DNA of 53,833 nucleotides from Pseudonocardia sp. (GTDB lineage: Bacteria > Actinomycetota > Actinomycetes > Mycobacteriales > Pseudonocardiaceae): positions 1 to 53,833 of the forward strand of contig NZ_JAODNI010000014.1 in assembly GCF_025465255.1 (NCBI RefSeq). Direction: 5' to 3'. This document shows positions 26,447 through 34,577 of the stretch, one piece after another. The notes beneath the pieces are model-generated. The model saw only the letters and a program-made list of their open reading frames with translations. It was not told the DNA's origin and ran no database searches. The position numbers and the translations under genes are program-made. Each line of letters begins with the position of its first letter. Positions within the stretch are counted from its first letter, which is position 1.

Positions 26447-26832
26447 CCCTCCCGGCGGCGGTGCCAGTGCCCTCCTGGGCGCCGGACGCGGACGAGCGCG
26501 GCGTCCTGGACATCGCGCCGACGGTGTTGCGCAAGATCGTCGAGCACGCCGCGGACCAGGTCCCCGGCACGCTGCACCGCGAGCGCCGGCTCGCGGGCCT
26601 GGAGGTCGGGGACTCGGGTCCGAAGGCCCGGGTCAGCGCGAAGGGCGAGACCGTGGACGTCCGGCTCGAGCTCACGCTCAGCTACCCCGGTCCCGTGCGG
26701 TCGACGGTCGAGGCCATCCGCTCCACCGTCACGTCCGAGCTGGAGCGGATCGCCGGCTACCGGGTCGGGTCGCTCGCGGTGGTCGTGTCCGGGCTGCGCG
26801 GCGAGAAGGTTCCCGAATCCCGCCTGCAGTGA
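26443..26832 (+). CDS. Asp23/Gls24-like protein, third copy
   Basis: This 129-residue protein contains an Asp23-type domain: GVLDIAPTVLRKIVEHAADQVPGT near residues 20-43, VDVRLELTLSYPGPVRSTVEAIRSTV near 69-94, and IAGYRVGSLAVVVSGL near 101-116. The layout is the same as in the first gene of the operon but the sequence is much diverged. The GTG is embedded in the stop of the small membrane protein gene. A 15-base direct repeat spans its stop codon (26820-26834 and 26840-26854). Confidence 0.75.
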   Translation: MTLPAAVPVPSWAPDADERGVLDIAPTVLRKIVEHAADQVPGTLHRERRLAGLEVGDSGPKARVSAKGETVDVRLELTLSYPGPVRSTVEAIRSTVTSELERIAGYRVGSLAVVVSGLRGEKVPESRLQ

Positions 26833-26906
26833 CCGCGGTCCGCCTGCAGTGACCCCTTCACCACGCCGGACGCAGGTCCGGCCCTCTCACGCAAAGGAGG
26901 AGCGCC

Positions 26907-27455
26907 GTGCGGATCCTGCTCCGCCTGCTCGCCCCGCTGCTGGGCCTGGCGATCGCCGCGGCCGGCGTCCTCGGGATCATCGAGGTCGTCGCCGCCTGGG
27001 TGCGGCCCGGCAGCACCGGCGTCGTGGTGCCCTGGTCGGCCTGGCGGTCCACGCTCGCCCGCCTGACCTGGGCGGACAACCCCGTCCCGATCATCGGCAT
27101 CGTCGTCGCGGTGCTCGGCCTGCTGCTCCTGCTGCTCGTCGCGCTCGCCCGCCGGCACGACGTCCCGCTGTCCTCGCCGAGCCCGGAGATGACGGTCTCG
27201 ACCAGCCCGCGGGTGCTCGCCCGGCTCGTCGGGCGGCACGTCCGCGCGACCGACGAGGTCGCCGGTGCCACGGTCAGCGCCTCCGCCCGCAAGGTGACCG
27301 TCATGGCCGAGGGCTTCACCAGCCCGGACCCGAGCGACGGTGGCCATCTCCGGTCGACCGTCCGCGAGCGCGTCGACGACCTCCTCGACGAGCTCCCCCT
27401 CGTCCGGCGGCCCCGCGTCGCCGTCTCCACCCGCACCCGGAAGGAGCTCCGGTGA
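26907..27455 (+). CDS. Two-helix membrane protein of the Asp23 operon (DUF6286-like)
   Basis: This 182-residue protein has two transmembrane helices (about residues 5-30 and 58-84) enclosing a short extracellular loop, then a cytoplasmic C-terminal domain with VSTSPRVLARLVGRHVRAT near 95-113, VTVMAEGF and STVRERVDDLLDELPLV. The C-terminal domain again resembles Asp23, the arrangement of AmaP, the membrane anchor of Asp23. A near-perfect AAAGGAGG lies about 6 bases before the GTG at 26907. The stop overlaps the next GTG. Confidence 0.75.
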   Translation: MRILLRLLAPLLGLAIAAAGVLGIIEVVAAWVRPGSTGVVVPWSAWRSTLARLTWADNPVPIIGIVVAVLGLLLLLLVALARRHDVPLSSPSPEMTVSTSPRVLARLVGRHVRATDEVAGATVSASARKVTVMAEGFTSPDPSDGGHLRSTVRERVDDLLDELPLVRRPRVAVSTRTRKELR

Positions 27456-28120
27456 GCGCCCCCACCTCCCCCGTCCCTGCCCCGGACGGCCCCACGGCCC
27501 TCGCCCCGGCTCCGCACGCCGTCCGCAAGCGGTCCCGCAAGGCGATCGCGCGCTCGGCCGCCGGGGACCGCTGGGTCGCCGGGCTGATCGGGCTGGTCCT
27601 GCTGCTCGCCGGTGTCGGTACCGCGCTGCTGGCCTACGGGGTCTTCGGCGAGTTCCGCGCGTCCCGGCCGCTGCTCGATCCGATGATCGTCGACGCGTTG
27701 CGCGCGCGGCCGCTGCTCTGGCGGATCGTCGCGATCGCCGCCGGTGTGGTGTTGCTGGTCATCGGGCTCGGATGGGCGGTGCGCTCGCTGCGTCCCGAGA
27801 AGCGCCCGGACCTGGTCCTCGACGGCGGTCCGGACACCGCGATCGTCGTCGGTGCGGGTGCGGCGGCGGAGGCCGTGGCCGAGCGCGCCGCCATGCTGCC
27901 CGGCGTCGGGCGGGCGAAAGCCCGGGTGGTCGGCTCCGCGGGTGCGCCCGCGCTGCGCGTGACGGTGTGGATCACGGATGAGGCGGACGTGGCGGACGTC
28001 TGTCGGCGGCTGGAGACGGACGTCCTCGCCGAAGCTCGGGACTCGCTCGGGCTCGAGCACCTGCCCGTGGCCGTCCGGCTGGAGCTCGACGTCGCGGCGA
28101 GCGCGCCGCGGGTGGCCTGA
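27452..28120 (+). CDS. AmaP-like membrane anchor with Asp23-like C-domain
   Basis: This 222-residue protein has a Pro/Ala-rich N-terminus (1-35), a first transmembrane helix near residues 45-68 (WVAGLIGLVLLLAGVGTALL), a second near 95-118 (WRIVAIAAGVVLLVIGLGWAV), and a cytoplasmic domain from about 130 to 215 that ends in LPVAVRLELDV. This is the AmaP topology, the protein known to tether Asp23 to the staphylococcal membrane. The GTG overlaps the stop of the preceding membrane protein. It is the last gene of the operon, followed by a short hairpin. Confidence 0.78.
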   Translation: MSAPTSPVPAPDGPTALAPAPHAVRKRSRKAIARSAAGDRWVAGLIGLVLLLAGVGTALLAYGVFGEFRASRPLLDPMIVDALRARPLLWRIVAIAAGVVLLVIGLGWAVRSLRPEKRPDLVLDGGPDTAIVVGAGAAAEAVAERAAMLPGVGRAKARVVGSAGAPALRVTVWITDEADVADVCRRLETDVLAEARDSLGLEHLPVAVRLELDVAASAPRVA

Positions 28121-28133
28121 CCCACGGCGTGGG
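28121..28133 (+). terminator. Small hairpin after the Asp23-type operon
   Basis: CCCAC and GTGGG pair around a 3-base loop directly after the stop of the last operon gene. There is no T-run, so this is a possible weak terminator or 3'-end stabiliser. Confidence 0.3.
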
Positions 28134-28167
28134 GGTGACCGGCCGGTAGCCGCGTAGCGTCAGCGCA

Positions 28168-28926
28168 ATGACTGCGCCAGCACTCCTCTCCGGCAAGAAA
28201 GCACTGGTCACAGGGGCAGGCAGCGGGATCGGCGCCGCCGTCGCCCGCCGCCTCGCCGCCGACGGCGCCCAGGTCTACGCGGTGGACATCGCGCCGGACC
28301 CCGTCAAGGCGCTCGCCGACGAGGTGTCCGGCATCGAGGCCGTGACCTGCGACCTCTCGGACCTCGACGCCGTCGACGAGCTGCCGTCGGACATCGACGT
28401 ACTGGTCAACAACGCCGGCCGGCAGCACGTCTCGCCGATCCAGGACTTCGACCCGGCGATCTTCCACCAGATCCTCACGATCATGCTCGAGGCCCCGTTC
28501 CGGCTGATCCGCGCGTCGCTGCCGCACATGTACGAGGCCGGCTGGGGCCGGGTCGTCAACATCTCCAGCGCGCACGGGCTGCGGGCCAGCCCGTTCAAGT
28601 CGGCGTACGTCGCGTCGAAGCACGGACTCGAGGGGCTGTCCAAGGTGACCGCGCTCGAGGGCGCGGAGCACGGCGTGACCAGCAACTGCATCAACCCCGC
28701 GTACGTGCGCACCCCGCTGGTCGAGAAGCAGATCGCGGACCAGGCGCGGGTGCACGGGATCAGCGAGGACGAGGTCGTCACCAAGATCATGCTGACGCCC
28801 GTCGCCGTGAAGCGGTTGATCGAGCCCTCGGAGGTCGCCGAGCTGGCGGCGGTCCTCTGGGGCCCGGCGTCCCCGTCGATCACCGGGAGCTCGTTCACCC
28901 AGGACGGCGGCTGGACGGCCCACTAG
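28168..28926 (+). CDS. 3-hydroxybutyrate dehydrogenase (SDR)
   Basis: This 252-residue classical short-chain dehydrogenase has a cofactor loop TGAGSGIG near residues 16-23, an NNAG motif near 90-93, catalytic Ser near 132 (NISSAHG), and YxxxK in AYVASKHG (Tyr near 149, Lys 153). NNAGRQHVSPIQDF, AYVRTPLVEKQIADQA and VAVKRLIEP are the segments that distinguish 3-hydroxybutyrate dehydrogenase from other SDRs; it interconverts 3-hydroxybutyrate and acetoacetate with NAD. It stands alone here, without acetoacetyl-CoA genes beside it. Confidence 0.88.
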   Translation: MTAPALLSGKKALVTGAGSGIGAAVARRLAADGAQVYAVDIAPDPVKALADEVSGIEAVTCDLSDLDAVDELPSDIDVLVNNAGRQHVSPIQDFDPAIFHQILTIMLEAPFRLIRASLPHMYEAGWGRVVNISSAHGLRASPFKSAYVASKHGLEGLSKVTALEGAEHGVTSNCINPAYVRTPLVEKQIADQARVHGISEDEVVTKIMLTPVAVKRLIEPSEVAELAAVLWGPASPSITGSSFTQDGGWTAH

Positions 28927-29026
28927 CCACGTCCCGCGGGGCGATCGGCCCCCGCTCACGGCGTGTTCACCGTCCGCAGGCGAAGATGGACCCGTCGGTG
29001 GAACGGTGGCGGGGAGGGGCTGACGC

Positions 29027-30613
29027 GTGTCTTCGGTTCGGCGACGCGCGGGCCGTGCTCTCGTCACCGCGTCACTGCTGGTGGGGAGCCTGGTGGCGTG
29101 CACCGTCGGGCCGTCGGAGCGGCCGCCGGTCGCCGTCCGGGGCACGGACATGCCCGCCGCCCCCGCCCCGACGGCCACCGTTCCTCCGGACCCGGACGTC
29201 CTGCCGAACCTCGAGGACCAGCGGCCCACGATCGCCTACACGGACTGCACGCCGGACATCCTGCAGGGCCTCGCCGGCGCTGTTCCAGCCGGCCGGAACC
29301 TCGCCGCCGGGTGCGGCCTGCTCGAGGTGCCGGTGGACCGGGACCAGCCGACCCTCGGGGACACCCGGGTCGGGGTGCTGCGGGTCGGCGCGGCGGATGC
29401 GCCGGACACCCGGCCGCCGCTCGTCGTCGTCGGGGACAGCGCCACGGACCCCTCGGCCCGGCACGCCGGGCGGCTCGCCGCGCAGGTCCCCGACGACATC
29501 CTCGCCACCTTCGCGCTGATCGGCCTGGACCGGCGCGGCGCCGGGAACGACCTGCTGGACTGCTCCCCGCCGGACGCCCGCGCGGCGATCGTCGACGCCA
29601 GCCCGTCCGCCTCCGACGAGGCGCGGCTCTCCGGGCTGCTCGAGCAGTCCCGTTCCGTCGTGCAGGACTGCTACCTGCTGCTCTCCGGCGCGCTGTCCTC
29701 CTACCGGACCGCGGCGTCGGCCGGTGACCTCGAGCAGCTCCGCGTGGCGCTCGGCGTCGCCCGGCTGAACGTGCTCGGCGTCGGGGACGGGGCGGCGGCC
29801 GTCGCGAGCTGGGCGTCCGCCCACCCGACGTCCGTGGGGCGCGTCGTGCTCGACGACCCGGCCGGTCTCGCGGCGGACCAGCCCGATCTCGCCGAGTCCA
29901 GGGCCGCGGCCGCCGAGGCGGCCTTCGACGCGTTCGCAGCCGGCTGCACGTCCGCACCCGGCTGCCCGCTCGGCCCGGACCCCCGCGGGACGGTGAGCGC
30001 GCTGCTCACGAAGCTCGGCACCCAGCCGATGGCCTCGGCGGACGGGGACCGGCTCACCGCCGGCGCGGCCCTGGCCGCGGTCCGCGCGGGGCTGTCCGAG
30101 CCGTCGACATGGCCCGCCCTCGCCCAGGCGATCGCGACCGCCGCTGCCGGGGACCCGTCGGGGCTGCTGGCCCGGCTCGCGCCCGCGCTCGGCCCGCAGG
30201 GCAGCTTCGACGGCGCGCTGGCCACGTCCTGCAACGACACCGCGCGGCGGCTCACCCCGCCCGAGGTCTCCCGGCTCGCGCAGACCTGGCGGACGGACCA
30301 TCCCCTGTTCGGCACGGCCGCCGCCCAGCAGCTGCTCGCCTGCGGCCCGTGGCCGGTGGTGGCGGCGCCGGCGCCGCCCGCCGCTCTCCCGGCGGACGCC
30401 CCGCCGGTGCTCGTGCTGGGCACCGCGGCGGACCCGCGCGCCTCCCAGGAGGGCGCGCGGAAGACGGCGCAGCTGCTGGGCCGCGGCCTGTTCGTCGGCT
30501 GGCAGGGCGCCGGAACGGGCGCGTTCCCGCGCAGCGCGTGTATCACGGCGGTGGTGACCGGGGCGCTGGTCGGCGCCACGCTCCCCCGCGACGGGACGGT
30601 CTGCCCGGCCTGA
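29027..30613 (+). CDS. TAP-like alpha/beta hydrolase lipoprotein, nucleophile lost
   Basis: This 528-residue exported protein has a basic start (RRRAGRA), a hydrophobic segment and the lipobox LVAC near residues 22-25. The body follows actinobacterial tripeptidyl-aminopeptidase-like hydrolases: CGLLEVPVDRDQP near 96-108, LIGLDRRGAGND near 164-175, a nucleophile-elbow region LNVLGVGDGAAAVASW near 248-263 followed by GRVVLDDPAG, and a C-terminal TAP-like domain (PVLVLGTAADPRA near 462-474). In active members the elbow is G-x-S-x-G; here the middle position is Gly, so serine catalysis should be impossible. A binding or scaffold role is likely. Confidence 0.8.
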   Translation: MSSVRRRAGRALVTASLLVGSLVACTVGPSERPPVAVRGTDMPAAPAPTATVPPDPDVLPNLEDQRPTIAYTDCTPDILQGLAGAVPAGRNLAAGCGLLEVPVDRDQPTLGDTRVGVLRVGAADAPDTRPPLVVVGDSATDPSARHAGRLAAQVPDDILATFALIGLDRRGAGNDLLDCSPPDARAAIVDASPSASDEARLSGLLEQSRSVVQDCYLLLSGALSSYRTAASAGDLEQLRVALGVARLNVLGVGDGAAAVASWASAHPTSVGRVVLDDPAGLAADQPDLAESRAAAAEAAFDAFAAGCTSAPGCPLGPDPRGTVSALLTKLGTQPMASADGDRLTAGAALAAVRAGLSEPSTWPALAQAIATAAAGDPSGLLARLAPALGPQGSFDGALATSCNDTARRLTPPEVSRLAQTWRTDHPLFGTAAAQQLLACGPWPVVAAPAPPAALPADAPPVLVLGTAADPRASQEGARKTAQLLGRGLFVGWQGAGTGAFPRSACITAVVTGALVGATLPRDGTVCPA

Positions 30614-30643
30614 CCCCGTCGGGTCACGCCGGGCAGCGTCCCC

Positions 30644-31621
30644 TCAGCGCGTGTCCGGGCTGATGAAGCCCTTCGACACCATCCAGTCCTTGGCGACGGT
30701 CGCCGCGTCGTCGCCGTCGACGTCGACCTTCTTACCCAGCTCGATCATCTGCTGGTTGTCGATCGTGTCTGCGATCGGCTGCAGGACGCCCGCGGCCTGC
30801 GGATGCTCCTTCAGCCACTGGTCGCGGATCACCACCGAGGCGTTGTACTGCGGGAAGAACTTCTTGTCGTCCTCCAGCACCGCGAGGTTCAGGCCCGCGA
30901 TCCGGCCGTCCGTCGTGAAGATCTCACCGAAGTTGCAGGTGCCGTTGGCGATGCCCGCGTAGATAGCGCCGGTGCCGAACGTCTTGACCTCGGTCGTCGG
31001 GAACCCGTAGGTGCGCTGCGCCCCCGGCAGGCCGTCCTGGCGGCTGGCGAACTCGGTCTCCACGCAGAAGACCGCCTCCGCCGGGTTCTGCGTCAGGAAC
31101 TCGGTCATGTCCGAGTTGCTCGTCAGGCCGTGCTGCTGCGCGTAGGCCTGCGTGGTGCCGAACGCGTAGGTGTTGTTCAGCGACGAGTAGGGCAGCCAGG
31201 CGATCCCGTTGAGGTTCAGGTCCTCGCCCCGCACCGCCTCGTACTGGCCCCGCTCGTCGGGGATCGGCTCGGTGTGGCCGAGGTAGTTGATCCAGCCGGT
31301 GCCGGAGTACTCCCAGGTCACGTCGATGTCTCCGGTCCTGAGCGCGAGCCGGGAGTTCGACGAGCCCTGGATGTTCGTCAGGTCCACGACGTTCATCCCG
31401 GCCGCGGACAGCGCCAGCTCGGCCATGTAGCCGAGCAGGATCTGCTCCGTGAAGTCCTTCGAACCGACGGTGACCGTGAGCCCCTCGAGCCCCGGGACCG
31501 GCGTGATCGAACCGGGCACGACGTCGAACGGGACGGCCGAGTTCGTGCTGAGCCCGCAGCCGCTGACCGCGACGGCCACCGCCGCCACGACCGTGGCGAG
31601 CGCGGTCCGGGTGCGCCTCAC
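30644..31621 (-). CDS. Osmoprotectant ABC transporter substrate-binding lipoprotein (OpuCC/ProX-like)
   Basis: This 325-residue protein has a lipoprotein signal (RRTRTALATVVAAVAVAV, lipobox VSGC near residue 22) and a type II periplasmic-binding fold: VGSKDFTEQILLGYMAELAL near 52-71, VTWEYSGTGWINYLG near 101-115 and the C-terminal ADTIDNQQMIELGKKVDVDG. These are signatures of glycine betaine/carnitine/choline-binding proteins (OpuAC/OpuCC). The stop codon of the permease gene overlaps its ATG (ATGA). It is the last gene of the four-gene importer operon. Confidence 0.9.
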   Translation of the reverse strand: MRRTRTALATVVAAVAVAVSGCGLSTNSAVPFDVVPGSITPVPGLEGLTVTVGSKDFTEQILLGYMAELALSAAGMNVVDLTNIQGSSNSRLALRTGDIDVTWEYSGTGWINYLGHTEPIPDERGQYEAVRGEDLNLNGIAWLPYSSLNNTYAFGTTQAYAQQHGLTSNSDMTEFLTQNPAEAVFCVETEFASRQDGLPGAQRTYGFPTTEVKTFGTGAIYAGIANGTCNFGEIFTTDGRIAGLNLAVLEDDKKFFPQYNASVVIRDQWLKEHPQAAGVLQPIADTIDNQQMIELGKKVDVDGDDAATVAKDWMVSKGFISPDTR

Positions 31622-32424
31622 GAGACCCCCCTCGGTCCGAGCACGCGCTCGGCGATGCCGCCGAGCCAGTCGACGAGCAGCGCCAGCCCGATCGCGAGCA
31701 CCGCGCCGACGTACATCACCGAGTTGAGCTGCAGCTTGTAGCCGGTGTCGATGAGCTCACCGAGACCGCCGCCGTTGACGAAGAACGCCAGGGTGGCGGT
31801 GCCGACCGCCAGCACGAGCGACGTGCGCAGGCCGGCCAGGATGAGCGGGACGGCCAGCGGCAGCTCCACCCGGCGCAGCACTCCCCCGGACGACATGCCG
31901 ATGCCGCGGGCGGCGTCGATCAGCATGGGGTCGACCTGCCGGATGCCCACCATGGTGTTCCGCAGGACCGGCAGCAGCGTGTAGAAGACCAGCGGGATCG
32001 TCACCGCCCAGAGGCCCTCGATGTTCGTCCAGAGGAAGAACAGCACGATCACGCCGAGGGCGGGCGCGGCCTGGCCGATGTTGGCGACGACCAGGAAGAC
32101 CGGTGCCGCGATCCGGAATCCGGGCCTGGTCAGCGCGATCCCGAGCGGCACCCCGATGAGCACCACGAGCACCGTGACGGCGAGGGTGATCAGGATGTGC
32201 TGCCCGGTCAGGGTCAGGATCGTCGAGAGGTTGAGCGTCTCGCGCTCGTTGGCGTTCAGATCGCTGGTCAGGGCCCAGATCACGACGGCCGCGACGATCA
32301 CGACGACCAGCGCGGGCTGGGCGAAGAGCCGCACCTGGTCCGAGCGGGAGGTGACGTTCCCCCGTCGCTCCAGCGCGCTCGAGCTGCTGACCCCGGGGAG
32401 CCCGTGGTTGAGGGCGGCCGTCAT
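31618..32424 (-). CDS. Osmoprotectant ABC transporter permease (OpuCD-like)
   Basis: This 268-residue inner-membrane permease has a cytoplasmic N-terminus of about 35 residues, one extra helix, then the binding-protein-dependent permease domain. The coupling loop (DAARGIGMSSGGVLRRVELPLAVPLILAG, split here around residues 170-198) carries the EAA-type motif, and GIRQVDPMLIDAA just before it is typical of OpuCB/CD. The ATG at 32424 overlaps the ATPase stop. It is about 50 residues longer than the partner permease because of its N-terminal helix. Confidence 0.9.
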   Translation of the reverse strand: MTAALNHGLPGVSSSSALERRGNVTSRSDQVRLFAQPALVVVIVAAVVIWALTSDLNANERETLNLSTILTLTGQHILITLAVTVLVVLIGVPLGIALTRPGFRIAAPVFLVVANIGQAAPALGVIVLFFLWTNIEGLWAVTIPLVFYTLLPVLRNTMVGIRQVDPMLIDAARGIGMSSGGVLRRVELPLAVPLILAGLRTSLVLAVGTATLAFFVNGGGLGELIDTGYKLQLNSVMYVGAVLAIGLALLVDWLGGIAERVLGPRGVS

Positions 32425-33611
32425 GAGGCACCGTCCTCGACACCGTGTTCGGACCGCAGCGAGGCGATGACGTCGGTGACGGTGGTGATGTCGATCGTCC
32501 CGACGACCTCGCCCTTCGAGCCGGTCACCACCGCGCGCCCGCCCTCGGTGAGGATCGCCTCCAGGGCGTCCTGCAGCGTGGACTGGGTGCTCACCGAGTC
32601 CCCGACGGGCTTGCCGGTGTCCGCGAGCGAGCTGCGCCCGCCGAGCTCCCGCACGTGCACCCAGCGCTGCGGGCGGCTGCGGTCGTCGACGACGAGCGCG
32701 TAGGTCCGTCCCGACTGCTGGAGCTGCGAGGCCACCGAGGAGGGCGTGTCCCCCAGGCTGACGGTCAGCACGTCGTCGGCGGTGCCGTACTCGACGTCCC
32801 GGACCCGCATCAGCGTGAGCTGCTTGAGCGAGGCACCGGCCCCGACGAAGCCCGCGACGGTGTCGTTGGCGGGGTTGGCGAGGATCGCGTCGGGGGTGTC
32901 GTACTGCTGGATCGAGGACCGGTCCCCCAGCACCGCGATCTTGTCGCCGAGCTTCACGGCCTCGTCGAAGTCGTGGGTGACGAAGACGATCGTCTTGCCC
33001 AGCTCGGCCTGCAGGCGCAGCAGCTCGTCCTGGAGGTTGCCGCGGGTGATCGGGTCGACCGCGCCGAACGGCTCGTCCATGAGCAGCACCGGCGGGTCCG
33101 CGGCGAGCGCGCGGGCCACCCCGACGCGCTGCTGCTGGCCGCCGGAGAGCTGGCGCGGCAGCCGGTCCCGGTACAGCTTGGGGTCCAGCCCGACGAGGTC
33201 CATCATCTCGTCGACCCGTTCGTCGATCCGCTTCCTGTCCCACTTCAGCAGGCCCGGCACCACCGCAATGTTCTGGGCGACGGTGAAGTGCGGGAACAGC
33301 CCGGCCTGCTGGATGGCGTAGCCGATGCCGCGGCGCAGCTGGTCCGCGTCGAGCTTGAGGGCGTCCTCGCCGCCGATGGTGATGATCCCGGAGGTCGGCT
33401 CGACCATCCGGTTGATCATCCGCATCGTCGTGGTCTTGCCACAGCCGGACGGGCCGACGAAGACGACGATCTGGCCGGCGGGGATGGTCATGGTGAACTC
33501 GTCGACCGCGGGGGCCTTCGTGTTCGGATAGCGCTTGGTGACGTTCTCGAGGCGGATCTCCGCCCCGGACACGCTCTGCGCGGTGGGTTCTGCGGCGGCG
33601 GTCTCAGTCAC
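32421..33611 (-). CDS. Osmoprotectant ABC transporter ATPase with CBS domains (OpuCA-like)
   Basis: This protein of about 396 residues has an ABC domain (residues about 15-255; Walker A GPSGCGKTTTMRMINR near 50-65, signature LSGGQQQRVGVARAL near 150-164, Walker B LLMDEPFGAVDPI) followed by a linker and tandem CBS domains (about 275-390) that sense ionic strength or nucleotides in OpuA/OpuC transporters. The start is one of two close GTG codons; I prefer 33611 because GAGGG sits six to seven bases upstream, but 33617 is possible. Either overlaps the upstream permease stop or adjoins it. Confidence 0.92.
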   Translation of the reverse strand: MTETAAAEPTAQSVSGAEIRLENVTKRYPNTKAPAVDEFTMTIPAGQIVVFVGPSGCGKTTTMRMINRMVEPTSGIITIGGEDALKLDADQLRRGIGYAIQQAGLFPHFTVAQNIAVVPGLLKWDRKRIDERVDEMMDLVGLDPKLYRDRLPRQLSGGQQQRVGVARALAADPPVLLMDEPFGAVDPITRGNLQDELLRLQAELGKTIVFVTHDFDEAVKLGDKIAVLGDRSSIQQYDTPDAILANPANDTVAGFVGAGASLKQLTLMRVRDVEYGTADDVLTVSLGDTPSSVASQLQQSGRTYALVVDDRSRPQRWVHVRELGGRSSLADTGKPVGDSVSTQSTLQDALEAILTEGGRAVVTGSKGEVVGTIDITTVTDVIASLRSEHGVEDGAS

Positions 33612-34251
33612 GGGCACCCCTCGAGACGGTCAGGCGGGTGATCAGGACGTACACACCGTCCAGGACCAGGGCCAGGACGACCACGCCGAGCGTCCCGGCG
33701 AGGGCCTGGTTGAGCGAGTTGGCCGAGCCCGCACGGGTCAGGCCGGAGAAGATCTCGGAGCCGAGGCCGAAGCCCTTGGCGTAGGCGGCGATCACGGCGA
33801 TGCCCATCAGCATCTGCGTCGAGACGCGCATGCCGGTGAGGATCGCGGGCCAGGCGAGCTTCAGCTCCACCCTCGTGAGCACGCCGAAGCGGCTCATCCC
33901 GATGCCCTTGGCCGCGTCCGTCACCGCCGGGTCCACCCCGTTCAGCCCGACGATGGTGTTCCGCAGGATCGGCAGCAGGCCGTAGAGCACGAGCGCCACG
34001 ACGCTCGGGGCGACGCCGAGCCCGAGGAACGGGATCAGCAGGCCCAGCAGCGCGAACGACGGCACGGTCAGGATGGTGCTGGCCAGCGCGGTGGCGATGG
34101 CGGAGCCGGCGGAGCTGCGGTAGACGAGCACCCCCACCACCACGCCGATGATCGCGGCGATCACCGTGCACTGCACGACCCCGCTGACGTGCAGCAATGC
34201 CTGCAGGGACAGCCTGTCCCAGCGTTCGGAGACGTACTGGAACAGGTTCAT
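33604..34251 (-). CDS. Osmoprotectant ABC transporter permease (OpuCB-like)
   Basis: This 215-residue permease begins with the typical short N-terminus MNLFQYVSERWDRL, then helices and the coupling segment GLNGVDPAVTDAAKGIGMSRF near residues 115-135, with LPILRNTIVG before it. It is the first gene of the operon (permease, ATPase, permease, binding protein), an order known for OpuC/ProVWX-like systems in actinobacteria. The operon should import glycine betaine, choline or related solutes in response to osmotic stress. The promoter must lie in the 34252-34480 region. Confidence 0.9.
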   Translation of the reverse strand: MNLFQYVSERWDRLSLQALLHVSGVVQCTVIAAIIGVVVGVLVYRSSAGSAIATALASTILTVPSFALLGLLIPFLGLGVAPSVVALVLYGLLPILRNTIVGLNGVDPAVTDAAKGIGMSRFGVLTRVELKLAWPAILTGMRVSTQMLMGIAVIAAYAKGFGLGSEIFSGLTRAGSANSLNQALAGTLGVVVLALVLDGVYVLITRLTVSRGARD

Positions 34252-34577
34252 CGACGATCACCGCCGCGGACGGGGGGTCCCCCGAGCCGGGCGGGACGCC
34301 GTCGACGCTCGCGCATCTGGTCCCCCTCGTCCTGGCGCAGCGCGACCCGGGTGGCCCCACGCGGTGCGGGGACATTAGCCCGACCGGGGGGATTCCGCGG
34401 AGCAGAAGGTGCACGGGGGCGGAGCCGGGCGCGTTCTGCAGACGAATGAGGGCGCGCCCACCTGGGTACATCACGACCTCATCACTTCAGATGAAGTGTG
34501 CGCGTCGGAGTCACGTTCTCCCGGTTCGCCGCGACGAACGGTGTGACGCCGCAATCACCAGGAGGTCGGGGATCACG
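34252..34577. other. Divergent intergenic region, 326 bases
   Basis: This gap separates the osmoprotectant operon (leftward) from a small Cys-rich protein gene (rightward). The left two-thirds is GC-rich without clear motifs or convincing codon bias in any frame. The right part (34470-34577) is more AT-rich, contains a palindrome at 34483-34498 and ends with AGGAGGT about 10 bases before the ATG at 34578. It should hold promoters for both directions; I could not pick out -35/-10 pairs with confidence. Confidence 0.5.
34483..34498. promoter_or_regulatory. Perfect palindrome, candidate operator
   Basis: CACTTCA and TGAAGTG arms (7 bases each, exact) flank a 2-base centre in the only AT-rich stretch of the intergenic region, 80 bases before the Cys-rich protein gene. 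The size and symmetry fit the binding site of a dimeric helix-turn-helix regulator such as the GntR or TetR families. No regulator gene is adjacent, and the identity of the factor is unknown. Confidence 0.45.
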
